Assembly (NCBI GenBank): GCA_963721435.1
Contig: CAVRJC010000005.1
Coordinates: forward strand, 124,001-188,000
Source: CAVRJC01 sp963721435
Lineage (GTDB): Bacteria > Actinomycetota > Acidimicrobiia > IMCC26256 > DASPTH01
Reading direction: 5' to 3'
DNA: 64,000 nt
This document shows positions 25,961-34,242 of the stretch, piece after piece. Made by a program: the position numbers and the translations under genes. Within the stretch, counting starts at the first letter, position 1. Every line of letters starts with the position of its first letter. The notes beneath the pieces are model-generated. The model saw nothing but the letters and a program-made list of their open reading frames with translations, had not been told where the DNA came from and did not search any database.

Positions 25961-26587
25961 TCATTCCTTCCCGCTCGACGCGCTCGTCGCGCGCGCCCAG
26001 CGCCACGTCATCGAGATGCGGGGCCCGCACCGCGCCACCTTCGGCACGCCGTGCTCGAAGCGCTGCTGGCACGCGCCGCCCATCACGAGCAGATCACCGG
26101 ATGCGGGCGCGAGATCACGTGAAGCGCCACCGCCGAGTGGGCGGACGAGGAACGGCCGATGTGCACCGAGCGTGACGATCGCGATGAGCGTGTCGTCGAG
26201 CTCACGGAGCTCCCGATCGCGGTGGAACGCGACGCTGTCGCGCCCGTCGCGGTAGTAGTTCAGACCGACTGCGCCGAGCCGTACGCGGTAGCGCGCTTCC
26301 AGCGCGGCGCGGATCTCGAGCGCGACGGGATGGGGGAGCGCGTCACGATCGCGGAACCAGCACGACAGCCGCGGGTCGTCGACGGTGCGGTCGTACATGC
26401 GGCGCCGTCCCTGATGCCATTCCGTCGCGTCGATCAGGTGATCGAGCACCGCATCGGCGCCGAGCAGCCACCCGCGTGCGAGATCGACCCAGGAACCATC
26501 GTCGAGCGCGACCCGCTCGTACACCGGCGACGGCGCGAGCGCGGGGTCGCCGGCGGCGAAAAGGGAGCGCTGGTGGGCCACCGCCAC
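25961..26587 (-). CDS. AlkB-like 2-oxoglutarate/Fe(II)-dependent dioxygenase
   Basis: A 208-residue AlkB-family protein. Visible are LNYYRDGRDSVAFHRDRE, where FHRD supplies the H-x-D iron ligands, FEHGVPK as the distal His, and RISMTWR with the two Arg that bind 2-oxoglutarate. Length and MYDRTVDDPRLSCWF match the bacterial single-domain group that repairs N-alkylated bases. The GTG at 26587 is supported by a TAGGAT -10 hexamer 6 nt upstream (26594-26599), i.e. leaderless. It diverges from the MFS transporter. Confidence 0.88.
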   Translation of the reverse strand: MAVAHQRSLFAAGDPALAPSPVYERVALDDGSWVDLARGWLLGADAVLDHLIDATEWHQGRRRMYDRTVDDPRLSCWFRDRDALPHPVALEIRAALEARYRVRLGAVGLNYYRDGRDSVAFHRDRELRELDDTLIAIVTLGAHRPFLVRPLGGGASRDLAPASGDLLVMGGACQQRFEHGVPKVARCGPRISMTWRWARATSASSGKE

Positions 26588-26593
26588 CGCCGC

Positions 26594-26653
26594 ATCCTAC
26601 CCGAACGTCTGTTCGCTCCCCAGTGGGACAGCCCGGCTACACCCCGATAGATT
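26594..26653. promoter_or_regulatory. Divergent -10 elements for alkB-like and MFS genes
   Basis: On the minus strand TAGGAT (26599-26594) ends 6 nt before the alkB-like GTG. On the plus strand TAGATT (26648-26653) ends 7 nt before the MFS GTG. Both imply leaderless mRNAs. Confidence 0.45.
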
Positions 26654-26660
26654 TCGGAAC

Positions 26661-28003
26661 GTGGCAGTGCCGAAACCATCCGCGGGCAAGGCGCCAGGGG
26701 GGTTCTCGGCGTTCCGGCACCGGGACTTCCGCCTGTTCTGGGTGGGTGCGGTCCTCTCGAACACCGGCACGTGGATGCAGTTGGTGACCGTGCCGTACGT
26801 GCTCGACCAGATCACCGGGTCGACGGCGTGGGTCGGGTTCGCGGCGTTCTGTGCGTTCTTCCCGACGACGATCGTGGCCCCATGGGCGGGATCGCTCGCC
26901 GATCGTTACTCACGCCGCTCGCTCCTCATCTGGGCGCAGTCGGTGTCGATGCTCTCGGCGTTCGGCCTCTGGCTGTTGTGGATCAGTGGCGAGGCCACGC
27001 CCGCGGGCATCGTCGCGCTCGTGCTGATCGGCGCGGTCGGGAACGGGTTCACGATCTCGGCCTGGCAGGCGTTCGTCCCGCAACTCGTGCCGCCCGAAGA
27101 CATGCTCAGTGCGGTGCGCCTCAACTCGATGAACTTCACCGGCGCGCGCGCATCGGCCCCGCGCTCGCCGGACTGGTCCTCGCGACGCTGGGTGCGGGTG
27201 CCGCCTTCCTCGCCAACGGCATCTCCTTCGCCATCGTGATCGGCGCCCTCCTGCTCATCGCGCCGCGGCCGGTCGGCGACGGCGGGGAGCACGTCGGCGT
27301 GTACGAGCACTTCCGCGAGGGACTGCGCTACCTGCGCGCCCGGCGGGTGATGGTGCTCGCGACCCTCGCCGCTACGGCATTTTCCGTCTTCGGCATCGCG
27401 ATCGTGCAGCTCGCCGAGCCGATCGCGCGAAAGATCTTCGACGCCGGCGCGGGAAAGTACGGACTCATGGTCTCGGTGTACGGAGTGGGCGCATTGTTCG
27501 GCTCCCTCTTCGCGGTGAGCAAGGGCGATTCGATCCGTCGGTCGACGTTGACGATCGTGGGTCTCGTGGTCTTCGTAGCCGGGATCCTGGCGCTCGGTGT
27601 CGTCCCGGCCTTTGGCGCGGCCGTCGGCATCTTCACCGTGATGGGTGCCGCACAGGTGCTGTGCAACGTGTCGTGCCAGACCGCGATGCAGGTGAACGTC
27701 GAGGAGCAGTTCCGCGCGCGCGTGTTGTCGATCTACGTCCTCGGCTTCTTCGCCGGCACCCCGATCGGAGCGCTGCTCGCCGGTGTGCTCGCGCAGCTGG
27801 TCGGTCTCCGCGAGACGATCATCGTCTTCGGCGCGGCATTCGGGCTCTGCGTTCTGGTGCTCGGCTTGCGCTACCGCTGGTACAAGCCCCTCGACCAGTC
27901 CCTGCCTTCCATCCACGACTCGCACGTCGTCGCACCTGACAACCTTCCGCTGGGCACGGATCTCGACACCTCGGGGCACCTCATCATCGAGCCCCTCGAG
28001 TAG
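26661..28003 (+). pseudogene. MFS transporter (MFS_3/enterobactin-exporter type), one frameshift
   Basis: Two frames encode one 12-helix transporter of about 447 residues. Frame 1 covers FSAFRHRDFRLFWVGAVLSN, the LADRYSRRSLL loop (MFS motif A-like) and MLSAVRLNSMNFTGARA. Frame 2 takes over at IGPALAGLVLATLGAGAAF, continuing through LFGSLFAVSKGDSIRR to YRWYKPLDQ. The break lies in the GCGCGCGCATC run at about 27146-27157, resolved by adding one base (giving ARAIGPALAG) or removing two. The tail past helix 12 is a 40-residue hydrophilic extension. Probably exports small molecules; substrate unknown. Confidence 0.85.
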
Positions 28004-28024
28004 CGGCGAGCCCCCTGCCCGAGC

Positions 28025-28348
28025 TCAGAGCGCGGGGCGGCGATCGAGCAGCGAGTCGAACATGTGGCGCTCGAGCGCGGTCAAGCTCGTGAACTGCAGC
28101 CCGGCGTGAACGGTGCCGTCGTCGCCCTGGCTCGCGTGGCGAACCTCGCCCCGCAGCCGGAAGACCGCCGGCGCGAGCTCGAACTCGAGCACCACCCGGT
28201 GCGTCCGTGCCTCGTCGACCGTCGTGTTGCAGAGCTCGACTCCCGCGCCGCCGCGTGAGATGTCCAGGACGCGGCACGTGCGCCAGTCCTGGTCGCGGGC
28301 GCCCTCGAACATGTACCGCGTCGTCCAATCGACTTCCCGACGGAGCAC
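28025..28348 (-). CDS. PilZ domain protein
   Basis: A 107-residue single PilZ domain. The N-terminal RRxxxR-type motif is LRREVDWTTRY, followed by VLDISRGGAGVEL, the D/NxSxxG c-di-GMP motif. FELAPAVFRLRGEVRH and GLQFTSLTALERHMF complete the barrel. The first motif is short of one Arg relative to canonical RxxxR sites, so c-di-GMP affinity is uncertain. GTG at 28348 is the first usable start; upstream frames are short. It is convergent with the MFS gene. Likely a c-di-GMP effector for motility, surface or polysaccharide control. Confidence 0.8.
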   Translation of the reverse strand: MLRREVDWTTRYMFEGARDQDWRTCRVLDISRGGAGVELCNTTVDEARTHRVVLEFELAPAVFRLRGEVRHASQGDDGTVHAGLQFTSLTALERHMFDSLLDRRPAL

Positions 28349-28515
28349 GCGGACGCGCTCGCACGTCAGCAGCCGGTGGGTTGCGCTTGAGCCTCATCAG
28401 GTGGTCGCCTCCGCGGGGCACTGGTGCCCGACCGTCTGCCCGTCAATCGATGGCCTTGGCTTCGGCACACGGCCGCGCGCACTTGACCGATCGGGCTTGA
28501 CCGGTTGGGGTCGAC

Positions 28516-29532
28516 TCAGTCGATGAGCTCCCAGTGCACGGTGTCGCCGGGGACCCTGCGCACGACGCCCCGGACTTCGAGGGCGCGCACGTGCGCTGCC
28601 GCCTCGCCGACGGCCTGCCGTCGCACGAAGCCGGTGACCTGCTCCCACGGGCGGGACCAGTCCATATGGGGCGCGATGTCCCAGATGGTGGCGTTGCCGT
28701 TGCGGATCGCCGAGATCACCTCGACGAACCGTTGCTCGTGGTGGTCGCGGATCTGGAGCAGGCGCTCCTTGTGGTTCGTGAAGCGGTATTCGTGCGCAGG
28801 GAGCGCTTCGTCGGCGTCGTAGTCGGCGAGCCGCTCGAGCGAGCGCAGGAAGTCCCCGAGCGGGTCGTCCTCGGACTGCGCGTGATAGGCGACGTTCGGG
28901 GTGATGCGCGGCAGCACGCAGTCGCCGGTGAGCATGAGCTGATTGCCGGCCTCCCAGAAGCAGAGGTGGCCGGGGGAGTGACCCGGCGTCCAGAGCGCGG
29001 TGACGTCCCACCCGGGGATCTCCGGGCGGTCACCGTCCTCCATGAGCACGTCGGGCTCGACCGCATCGACGAAGGGGCGCACCGGCATCGACGCGTTCCG
29101 GAGCTCCTCGAGCTCCTCGGGCGGCGCGCCGAACATGCGCAGCACGCTGCCCATGCGCTCGAGCAGCTGCGTCGGATCGGTGTAGCGGTCGTGCACGAGC
29201 TCGGCGTCACGGGGGTGCAGCGCGATCCATGCGCCGGATGCGTCGCGGACGCGGCCCGCCAGCCCGTAGTGATCGGGATGGATGTGCGTGACCATCACGC
29301 CCTGCACGTCGGTGATCGAGGTGCCGGCCTCCTCGAGACCGCTGCACAGACCGTCGTAGGCGTCGTCGGTGTTCCAGCCGGCGTCGACGAGGAACGGGCC
29401 GCGGTCGGTCTCGAAGACGTACACGAACACGTAGCGCAGGGGGATCGGCAACGGCACCGGCACGCTCCACAGCCCGGGCCGCACGCGTTCGACGGGCGGC
29501 AGCGGCTTGGTGTCGGGTGCAAGGACGACCAT
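28516..29532 (-). CDS. MBL-fold metallohydrolase (lactonase/glyoxalase II-like)
   Basis: A 338-residue metallo-beta-lactamase-fold protein. The metal motif is THIHPDHYGLAG near residue 88, with LWTPGHSPGHLCFW, LMLTGDCVLP and LPAHEYRF providing further ligands, and a C-terminal helical/winged domain (AAAHVRALEVRGVVRR). The size and C-terminal extension match LACTB2/beta-lactamase-like hydrolases. The ATG at 29532 starts 35 bp from the divergent acyl-CoA synthetase GTG, in one of the mirror-image promoters. It could hydrolyse a CoA- or lactone-type product of that synthetase. Confidence 0.88.
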   Translation of the reverse strand: MVVLAPDTKPLPPVERVRPGLWSVPVPLPIPLRYVFVYVFETDRGPFLVDAGWNTDDAYDGLCSGLEEAGTSITDVQGVMVTHIHPDHYGLAGRVRDASGAWIALHPRDAELVHDRYTDPTQLLERMGSVLRMFGAPPEELEELRNASMPVRPFVDAVEPDVLMEDGDRPEIPGWDVTALWTPGHSPGHLCFWEAGNQLMLTGDCVLPRITPNVAYHAQSEDDPLGDFLRSLERLADYDADEALPAHEYRFTNHKERLLQIRDHHEQRFVEVISAIRNGNATIWDIAPHMDWSRPWEQVTGFVRRQAVGEAAAHVRALEVRGVVRRVPGDTVHWELID

Positions 29533-29541
29533 GGGGTCAGC

Positions 29542-29559
29542 ATCGTACGCCGATAGCCT
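29542..29559. promoter_or_regulatory. Mirror-image divergent -10 pair (MBL / acyl-CoA synthetase)
   Basis: Minus-strand TACGAT (29547-29542) ends 9 nt before the MBL ATG. Plus-strand TAGCCT (29554-29559) ends 8 nt before the synthetase GTG. The hexamers are 6 bp apart in a 35-bp intergenic region, so only one polymerase could bind at a time. Confidence 0.5.
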
Positions 29560-29567
29560 TCGGCGCC

Positions 29568-31049
29568 GTGCAACCCGCGTGGGCCCGTCATCTCCCGGCG
29601 GGCGTCGATCCCGACACCGTCGACCTCGTGGGTGCGCGTTCGCTCCCGGCGGCATGGGCCGGCCGCTGGGCCGATGACGGCACACACCGTGTGCTGCACG
29701 ACCGCGGTGTCTGGATCACAGCCGACGAGCTCGAGGCGCGGTCACGCGTGGTCGCGGGTCGGCTCGACCGCGCGGGCCTCGTGCGGGGTGATCGTGTGCT
29801 GATGTCGACGGCCGCGTGCGTGGAGCTCGTCATCGCGCACGTTGCCGCGTTGCGCGCCGGCCTCGTCGTCGTGCCGATGAACGGCGCGTACCGTGAACGC
29901 GAGGTCACGCACATCGTGAGCGACTCACGCCCGTCAGCAGCGATCGTCGACGATCACGACCGTGCGGGCTGGGTGCGTGCCGCTGCCCCCGATGCCGTGG
30001 TGCTCGGCCCTGACGTCGCGCTCCCCGACGGTGACGCGCCCGAGCTCGACACGAGCGCACCTCACGACCTCGCGCTCCTCGGCTACACCTCGGGCACCAC
30101 GGGCGCGCCGAAGGGCGCCATGCTCACGCATGCCAACCTGCTCGCGACCGTGGAGGCCCTGCGGATCTCCTGGCGATGGACACCCGACGACCGCCTCGTG
30201 CTCGCGCTCCCACTCTTCCACGCACACGGCCTCTGCGTGGGGCTGCACGGCACCCTGTTGTGCGGGGGGTCGATCGTGCTCCGACCGCAGTTCGACGTCG
30301 ACGGCGTGCTCGATGCCGCACGCGACCACCAGGCCACGCTGTTCTTCGGAGTGCCGACCATGTACACGCGACTCGCGGCCTCCGCCCGCGTGGGAGAGCT
30401 GTCGGCTCTGCGCCTGTGCGTCTCCGGGTCGGCGCCGCTACCGGCCGACCTGCACCGCGAGCTCTCGGCTCGAGGTGGCACGCGCGTGCTCGAGCGCTAC
30501 GGCATGACGGAGACGCTCATGAACTCGTCCAATCCGTACGACGGTGAACGCCGACCCGGTTCCGTCGGCATCCCGCTCCCGCTCGTCGACATCCAGCTCG
30601 TCGCCGCAACCTCGGAGATCACAGTGCGCGGGCCGAACATCTTCGCCGGGTACTGGGAGCGGCCCGACGCGACGCGCGAGGCGTTCACCGACGACTGGTT
30701 CCACACCGGCGACATCGGCACGTGGGACGACGACGGCTACCTCAGCATCGTGGGGCGATCGAAGGAGCTCATCATCAGCGGTGGGTTCAACGTGTACCCG
30801 CGTGAAGTCGAAGACGTGCTCCTCCAGCATCCGAGCGTCCGCGACGTCGCGGTGATCGGCACGCCGTCCGATGAATGGGGCGAGACCGTCACCGCGGTCG
30901 TCGTCGCGGACGGTCCCGTCGACGAACGCGCGCTCCTCGAGTTCGCAGCCGAGCAGCTCGCGGCATTCAAGCGCCCGCGGATCGTGCGCTACGTCGACGA
31001 GCTCCCGCGCAACGCGCTCGGCAAGGTCGTCCGCAGCGAGCTGCGCTAG
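29568..31049 (+). CDS. AMP-binding acyl-CoA synthetase
   Basis: A 493-residue ANL-superfamily ligase. Motif A3 is LGYTSGTTGAPKGAMLTH, A5 is YGMTETLM, A8 is FHTGDIGTWDDDGYLSIVGRSKE with the hinge, and A10 PRNALGKVVR contains the catalytic Lys. Such enzymes activate a carboxylic acid as acyl-AMP then acyl-CoA. The binding pocket residues resemble malonyl-/fatty-acyl-CoA synthetases (LPLFHAHGLCVGLHG), and malonyl-CoA synthetase-like specificity is possible but unproven. Its stop shares a CTAG with the stop of the convergent LLM gene. Confidence 0.92.
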   Translation: MQPAWARHLPAGVDPDTVDLVGARSLPAAWAGRWADDGTHRVLHDRGVWITADELEARSRVVAGRLDRAGLVRGDRVLMSTAACVELVIAHVAALRAGLVVVPMNGAYREREVTHIVSDSRPSAAIVDDHDRAGWVRAAAPDAVVLGPDVALPDGDAPELDTSAPHDLALLGYTSGTTGAPKGAMLTHANLLATVEALRISWRWTPDDRLVLALPLFHAHGLCVGLHGTLLCGGSIVLRPQFDVDGVLDAARDHQATLFFGVPTMYTRLAASARVGELSALRLCVSGSAPLPADLHRELSARGGTRVLERYGMTETLMNSSNPYDGERRPGSVGIPLPLVDIQLVAATSEITVRGPNIFAGYWERPDATREAFTDDWFHTGDIGTWDDDGYLSIVGRSKELIISGGFNVYPREVEDVLLQHPSVRDVAVIGTPSDEWGETVTAVVVADGPVDERALLEFAAEQLAAFKRPRIVRYVDELPRNALGKVVRSELR

Positions 31050-31957
31050 CTCGCGAGCAGCTCGCGGACCGTCGCGAGTCGTTCGATCGACGCGAGCGCG
31101 TCGGCCTGCTCGTCGGCGAGCTGGCGGACGATGATGTCGGTGAAGCCCGCCTCCCCGTACGCGCGGAGGCGGTCTGCGACCTGCTCGGCATCGCCGTACG
31201 TGCACGCGTCGGGAGGGAACCCCCGATACCCGGCGCTGATCACCGGCTCCGCGACGCGCGCCGCGTCGGCGGCGTCCGCGCCGACGTGCACGTCACGCCG
31301 GATCGCGACCGCGGTCGGGACTCGCCCGAGCTCGTTGCACTGATCGACATAGAAGGCCGCCTGGTCGTGCGCTTCGGCCAGCGTGTGGTTGGCGTTGGCG
31401 AGCCATCCGTCACCCATGCGCGCCGCGTGCGCGATCGCGACATCCGCGCTGCCGCCGATCCACACCTCGAGTGGCTCGGGCGTGAGGGGCGCAACCTGCG
31501 CGTCGCTGATTCCGACGTCGCCGTACCGCGCGGTCACGGACTCGCCTGCGAGCAGTCTCCGCACGATGTCGAGCCCCTCCTCGAACCGCGCCGCGCGACC
31601 CTTCAGTGGCATCCCCATGCCGGCGAACTGCTCGGCGCCGCCACCGATCGCGGTCTGCATGATGAAGCGGCCGTCGGCGATCGCCGCCAGCGTGCCGATC
31701 TGCTCCGCCAGCAACACCGGGTTCCACAACGGCAAGAGGTAGAGCGCGCCGACTGGCTGCGGTCCCCACTCCGCGAGCAGGCGGCCGAGGATGGCGACGT
31801 TCTGGTAGTAGGCGCCCGGTCCCGTTGCGTGGTGATCGCCCACGAAGAGTGAGTGGAGCCCGGCGTCACGCGCGACGCGGGCCCGTTCGATCATCCAGCG
31901 CGCGCCGGTCCTCGGGTCGGTGCCAAAACTGCTGCGGAGCGAGACGCCGATGCGCAT
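31046..31957 (-). CDS. LLM class oxidoreductase (F420-type)
   Basis: A 303-residue luciferase-like protein beginning MRIGVSLRSSFGTDPRTGAR. Motifs: LHSLFVGDHHATGPG, LYLLPLWNPVLLAEQIGTLAAI, FIMQTAIGGGAEQFAGMG, and PEPLEVWIGGSADVAIAHAARMGDGW. The GGG/GGSAD strand pattern is that of the F420-using branch. The ATG at 31957 is preferred to the one 18 nt upstream because a GAGAAT -10-like hexamer lies 6 nt before it. Convergent with the acyl-CoA synthetase. Confidence 0.87.
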   Translation of the reverse strand: MRIGVSLRSSFGTDPRTGARWMIERARVARDAGLHSLFVGDHHATGPGAYYQNVAILGRLLAEWGPQPVGALYLLPLWNPVLLAEQIGTLAAIADGRFIMQTAIGGGAEQFAGMGMPLKGRAARFEEGLDIVRRLLAGESVTARYGDVGISDAQVAPLTPEPLEVWIGGSADVAIAHAARMGDGWLANANHTLAEAHDQAAFYVDQCNELGRVPTAVAIRRDVHVGADAADAARVAEPVISAGYRGFPPDACTYGDAEQVADRLRAYGEAGFTDIIVRQLADEQADALASIERLATVRELLAS

Positions 31958-32018
31958 CCGCGGATTCTCACACATCCATCACAAAGCTCTTACCCGGGTC
32001 TCAGGCGCGAGGCGGATG

Positions 32019-32165
32019 ATGCCCTCCATGGACGCGGACACGACAGCGGTTCCCGAGCCGGTCGCTCTGACGACGGACCCCTCCCAGTCGAAGAACGGCA
32101 CGCTCATCCCGCCCGTCGCCCCCGCTCCGGCGTTCGCCCAGCTGAACCGACGCACAGCTGCGTGA
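32019..32165 (+). CDS. Small orphan peptide ORF (48 residues) followed by a strong hairpin
   Basis: An ORF giving MPSMDADTTAVPEP, then KNGTLIPPVAPAPAF and a basic end LNRRTAA. GAGG lies a few bases before the second of two in-frame ATGs (32016, 32019). Charged-leader/hydrophobic-proline core composition and a stem-loop 5 nt after the stop would suit a peptide precursor or a leader peptide, but no known precursor motif is seen. Two zinc MDR dehydrogenases follow. The 285-bp gap between neighbours would otherwise be empty. Confidence 0.45.
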   Translation: MPSMDADTTAVPEPVALTTDPSQSKNGTLIPPVAPAPAFAQLNRRTAA

Positions 32166-32170
32166 GCGCT

Positions 32171-32224
32171 CTCACCCCTCCCGGCCCCCGAACCCCAGAG
32201 CTTCGGGGGCCGGGAGAGGGTGAG
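32171..32224 (+). terminator. Strong stem-loop terminator or attenuator
   Basis: Left arm 32171-32192 and right arm 32202-32224 pair over 22 bp with one bulged base, GC-rich (CTCCCGGCCCCCGAA core), around a 9-nt loop. It begins 5 nt after the small ORF and ends 18 nt before the next start codon. No U-tract follows, so an attenuator or RNA-stability element is as likely as simple termination. Confidence 0.7.
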
Positions 32225-32242
32225 CTCTGACATACTCCCGGC

Positions 32243-33310
32243 ATGGACACCTGTCGTGCCGTTGTCTTCCTCGGGAACGAGCAGTACGAGGTGCGCGAGT
32301 TCCCGATCCCCGACCCGCCACGTGGTGGCGCGGTGCTCCGTGTCGAGGCCTGCGGCCTCTGCGGCAGCGATCTCGCCACCTACGAGGGTGTGGAGCTCAT
32401 CCCCGATGCCAGTGTGTTCCCCGTCGTCCCGGGGCACGAGGTCGTCGGGCGGGTCGTCAAGCTCGCGCCCGACGCGAACCTCGGCGTGCAGGAGGGTGAC
32501 CGCGTCGGTGTCGACGAGCTGCTGTCGGCCGAGCCCCCGTTCCGCGTGTACGGCTATTGCGACATGACCGGCGAGGGTCGGGTCGGTCTCTGGGGCGGCT
32601 ACGGCGAGTACATGGAGATCTTTGCGGGTACCGGCCTGCACCGCATGACCGACCGGCTCCCGGCCGAACAGCTCACGCTGTTCGAGCCCCTGGCCAACGG
32701 TGTCAATTGGGTGAGCATCGGCGGTGTGCACGAGGGCGACACCGTCGTGGTCGAAGGACCAGGGCATCAGGGGCTCGCAGTCCTGGAAGCGGTGCTGGCG
32801 CGCCAGCCGAAGCATGTGATCGTCACCGGCACGTCGGACGACGCGCTGCGTCTCGACACCGCACGCTCGATCGGCGCGACCCACACCGTCGCCGTCGACG
32901 TCGACAATCCGCGCGAACTGATCGACGACCTCACGAGCGGCGCCGGTGCCGACGTCGTCTTCGACATCGCGAGTGTCGCGGCCACGGTCCCGATGGCGCT
33001 CGACCTCGTTCGCTTCCGCGGACGCGTGCTGCTCGCGGGCCTGAAGCACTTCGCGGAGATCCCCGGGTTCATCAGCGACACCATCGTGATGAAGTCGCTC
33101 ACCGTCTCCGGCGGCACCGGCTACACGAGCGAGTCGATGGCCGAGTCGGTCGCGATGTTGGAACGCGGCGACGTGCGCGCCGATCTTGTCATGGGCGAGG
33201 TCCTCGACATGGACCACATCGCGGAAGCGATGACGCTGCTCGAACGCAAGGACCCGACCCACGACGCGGTGCGTGTCGGGCTGCGTCACACCACGGCGGC
33301 GAGCTCCTAG
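32243..33310 (+). CDS. Zinc-type MDR alcohol/polyol dehydrogenase
   Basis: A 355-residue medium-chain dehydrogenase. CGLCGSDLATYEG gives the catalytic Cys, GHEVVGRVV the His/Glu. The usual four-Cys structural-zinc loop is absent, replaced by DELLSAEPPFRVYGYCD. The nucleotide fold (VVVEGPGHQGLAVLEAVL, with GxGxxG altered) follows, and the tail is LLERKDPTHDAVRVGL. ATG at 32243 is 6-7 nt after CATACT, so leaderless transcription is possible. Next to a second, smaller MDR with overlapping stop/start. Confidence 0.87.
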   Translation: MDTCRAVVFLGNEQYEVREFPIPDPPRGGAVLRVEACGLCGSDLATYEGVELIPDASVFPVVPGHEVVGRVVKLAPDANLGVQEGDRVGVDELLSAEPPFRVYGYCDMTGEGRVGLWGGYGEYMEIFAGTGLHRMTDRLPAEQLTLFEPLANGVNWVSIGGVHEGDTVVVEGPGHQGLAVLEAVLARQPKHVIVTGTSDDALRLDTARSIGATHTVAVDVDNPRELIDDLTSGAGADVVFDIASVAATVPMALDLVRFRGRVLLAGLKHFAEIPGFISDTIVMKSLTVSGGTGYTSESMAESVAMLERGDVRADLVMGEVLDMDHIAEAMTLLERKDPTHDAVRVGLRHTTAASS

Positions 33311-34242
33311 TGCGCGCGGTCCGTGCGGTCGACGGCGCACCGCGCGTCGTCGAGATCGACGACCCCTTCGCCGACGAGGGCCACGTCGTCGTCGACGTCG
33401 TCTCGTCGAGCATCTGCGGCACCGACTTCGGGCTCGTCGCGATGGGCTCCGAGGGGTACACGCTGGGTCACGAGTTCGCGGGCACCGTCGACGGTGTGCT
33501 CTACGCGGTCGAGCCGTCGGTCTACTGCGGCGTGTGTGAGCAGTGTCGCGCGGGCCACACGCAACGTTGCTCGGGCGAGCACGGGAACCTCGGCGTGTTC
33601 AGCGACGGCGGTCTCGCAGACCGCGCGCGAGTCCCCGTCTACGCACTCACCGCGTTACCTCCAGGTCTGACTGCTGCCGACGCCAGCCTCGTCGAACCGC
33701 TCGCGGTCTCCTGGCACGGTGTGCGCCGGGCCGCGATCCAGCCCGGCGAACGCGTCGCGGTGGTCGGAGGTGGGTCCATCGGGCTCCTCGCGGTCGCCGC
33801 GGTGCGGTCCCTCGGGCACGACGTCGCACTGGAGGCGCGCCATCCTCATCAGCACGAAGCCGGGCGTCGCCTGGGTGCGACCGCGCCGTCGGGGGAGTAC
33901 GACGTCGTGATCGAATGCGCCGGCTCGGAGTCGGCCGTGGCCCGGTGTGCGGAGCTCGCAGCACCGGGCGGCCGCGCCGTCCTCCTCGGCGTGTACCACT
34001 CGCTCGTGCCGGTCCCGGGCATCCCGACCATCGTGAAGGAGCTGTCGTGGTCCGCCGCGATGGCGTACGAGCGTCACGACGGTGTCCGGGAGTTCGACGA
34101 GACCGCCGCCATGCTCGCCGCGAACCCCGACATCGCGGCCACGCTGATCACGCACCGCTTCCCGCTCGAGGACGCCGCGGAGGCGTTCCGCGTGGCCGAA
34201 GACCGCGCCTCGGGCGCGATCAAGGTCGTGCTCGAGCCCTGA
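33310..34242 (+). CDS. Zinc-type MDR dehydrogenase (threonine/sorbitol dehydrogenase-like)
   Basis: A 310-residue MDR, shorter than usual (about 340-350). SSICGTDFGLVAMGSEGYTLGHEF holds the catalytic Cys/His/Glu. Structural-zinc Cys residues are present as YCGVCEQCRAGHTQRC, unlike the upstream neighbour. VAVVGGGSIGLLAVAAV is the NAD loop. The GTG overlaps the upstream stop (TAGTG) by one base, so both are made together. Two dissimilar MDRs in one operon may oxidise successive alcohols or enantiomers. The last 169 bp are overlapped antisense by the lipase frame. Confidence 0.87.
   Translation: MRAVRAVDGAPRVVEIDDPFADEGHVVVDVVSSSICGTDFGLVAMGSEGYTLGHEFAGTVDGVLYAVEPSVYCGVCEQCRAGHTQRCSGEHGNLGVFSDGGLADRARVPVYALTALPPGLTAADASLVEPLAVSWHGVRRAAIQPGERVAVVGGGSIGLLAVAAVRSLGHDVALEARHPHQHEAGRRLGATAPSGEYDVVIECAGSESAVARCAELAAPGGRAVLLGVYHSLVPVPGIPTIVKELSWSAAMAYERHDGVREFDETAAMLAANPDIAATLITHRFPLEDAAEAFRVAEDRASGAIKVVLEP

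Noticed and set aside
32019..32165. Known RiPP precursor such as mycofactocin, PQQ or lasso
   Set aside because: No matching core motif or maturase nearby; kept only as an unassigned peptide.
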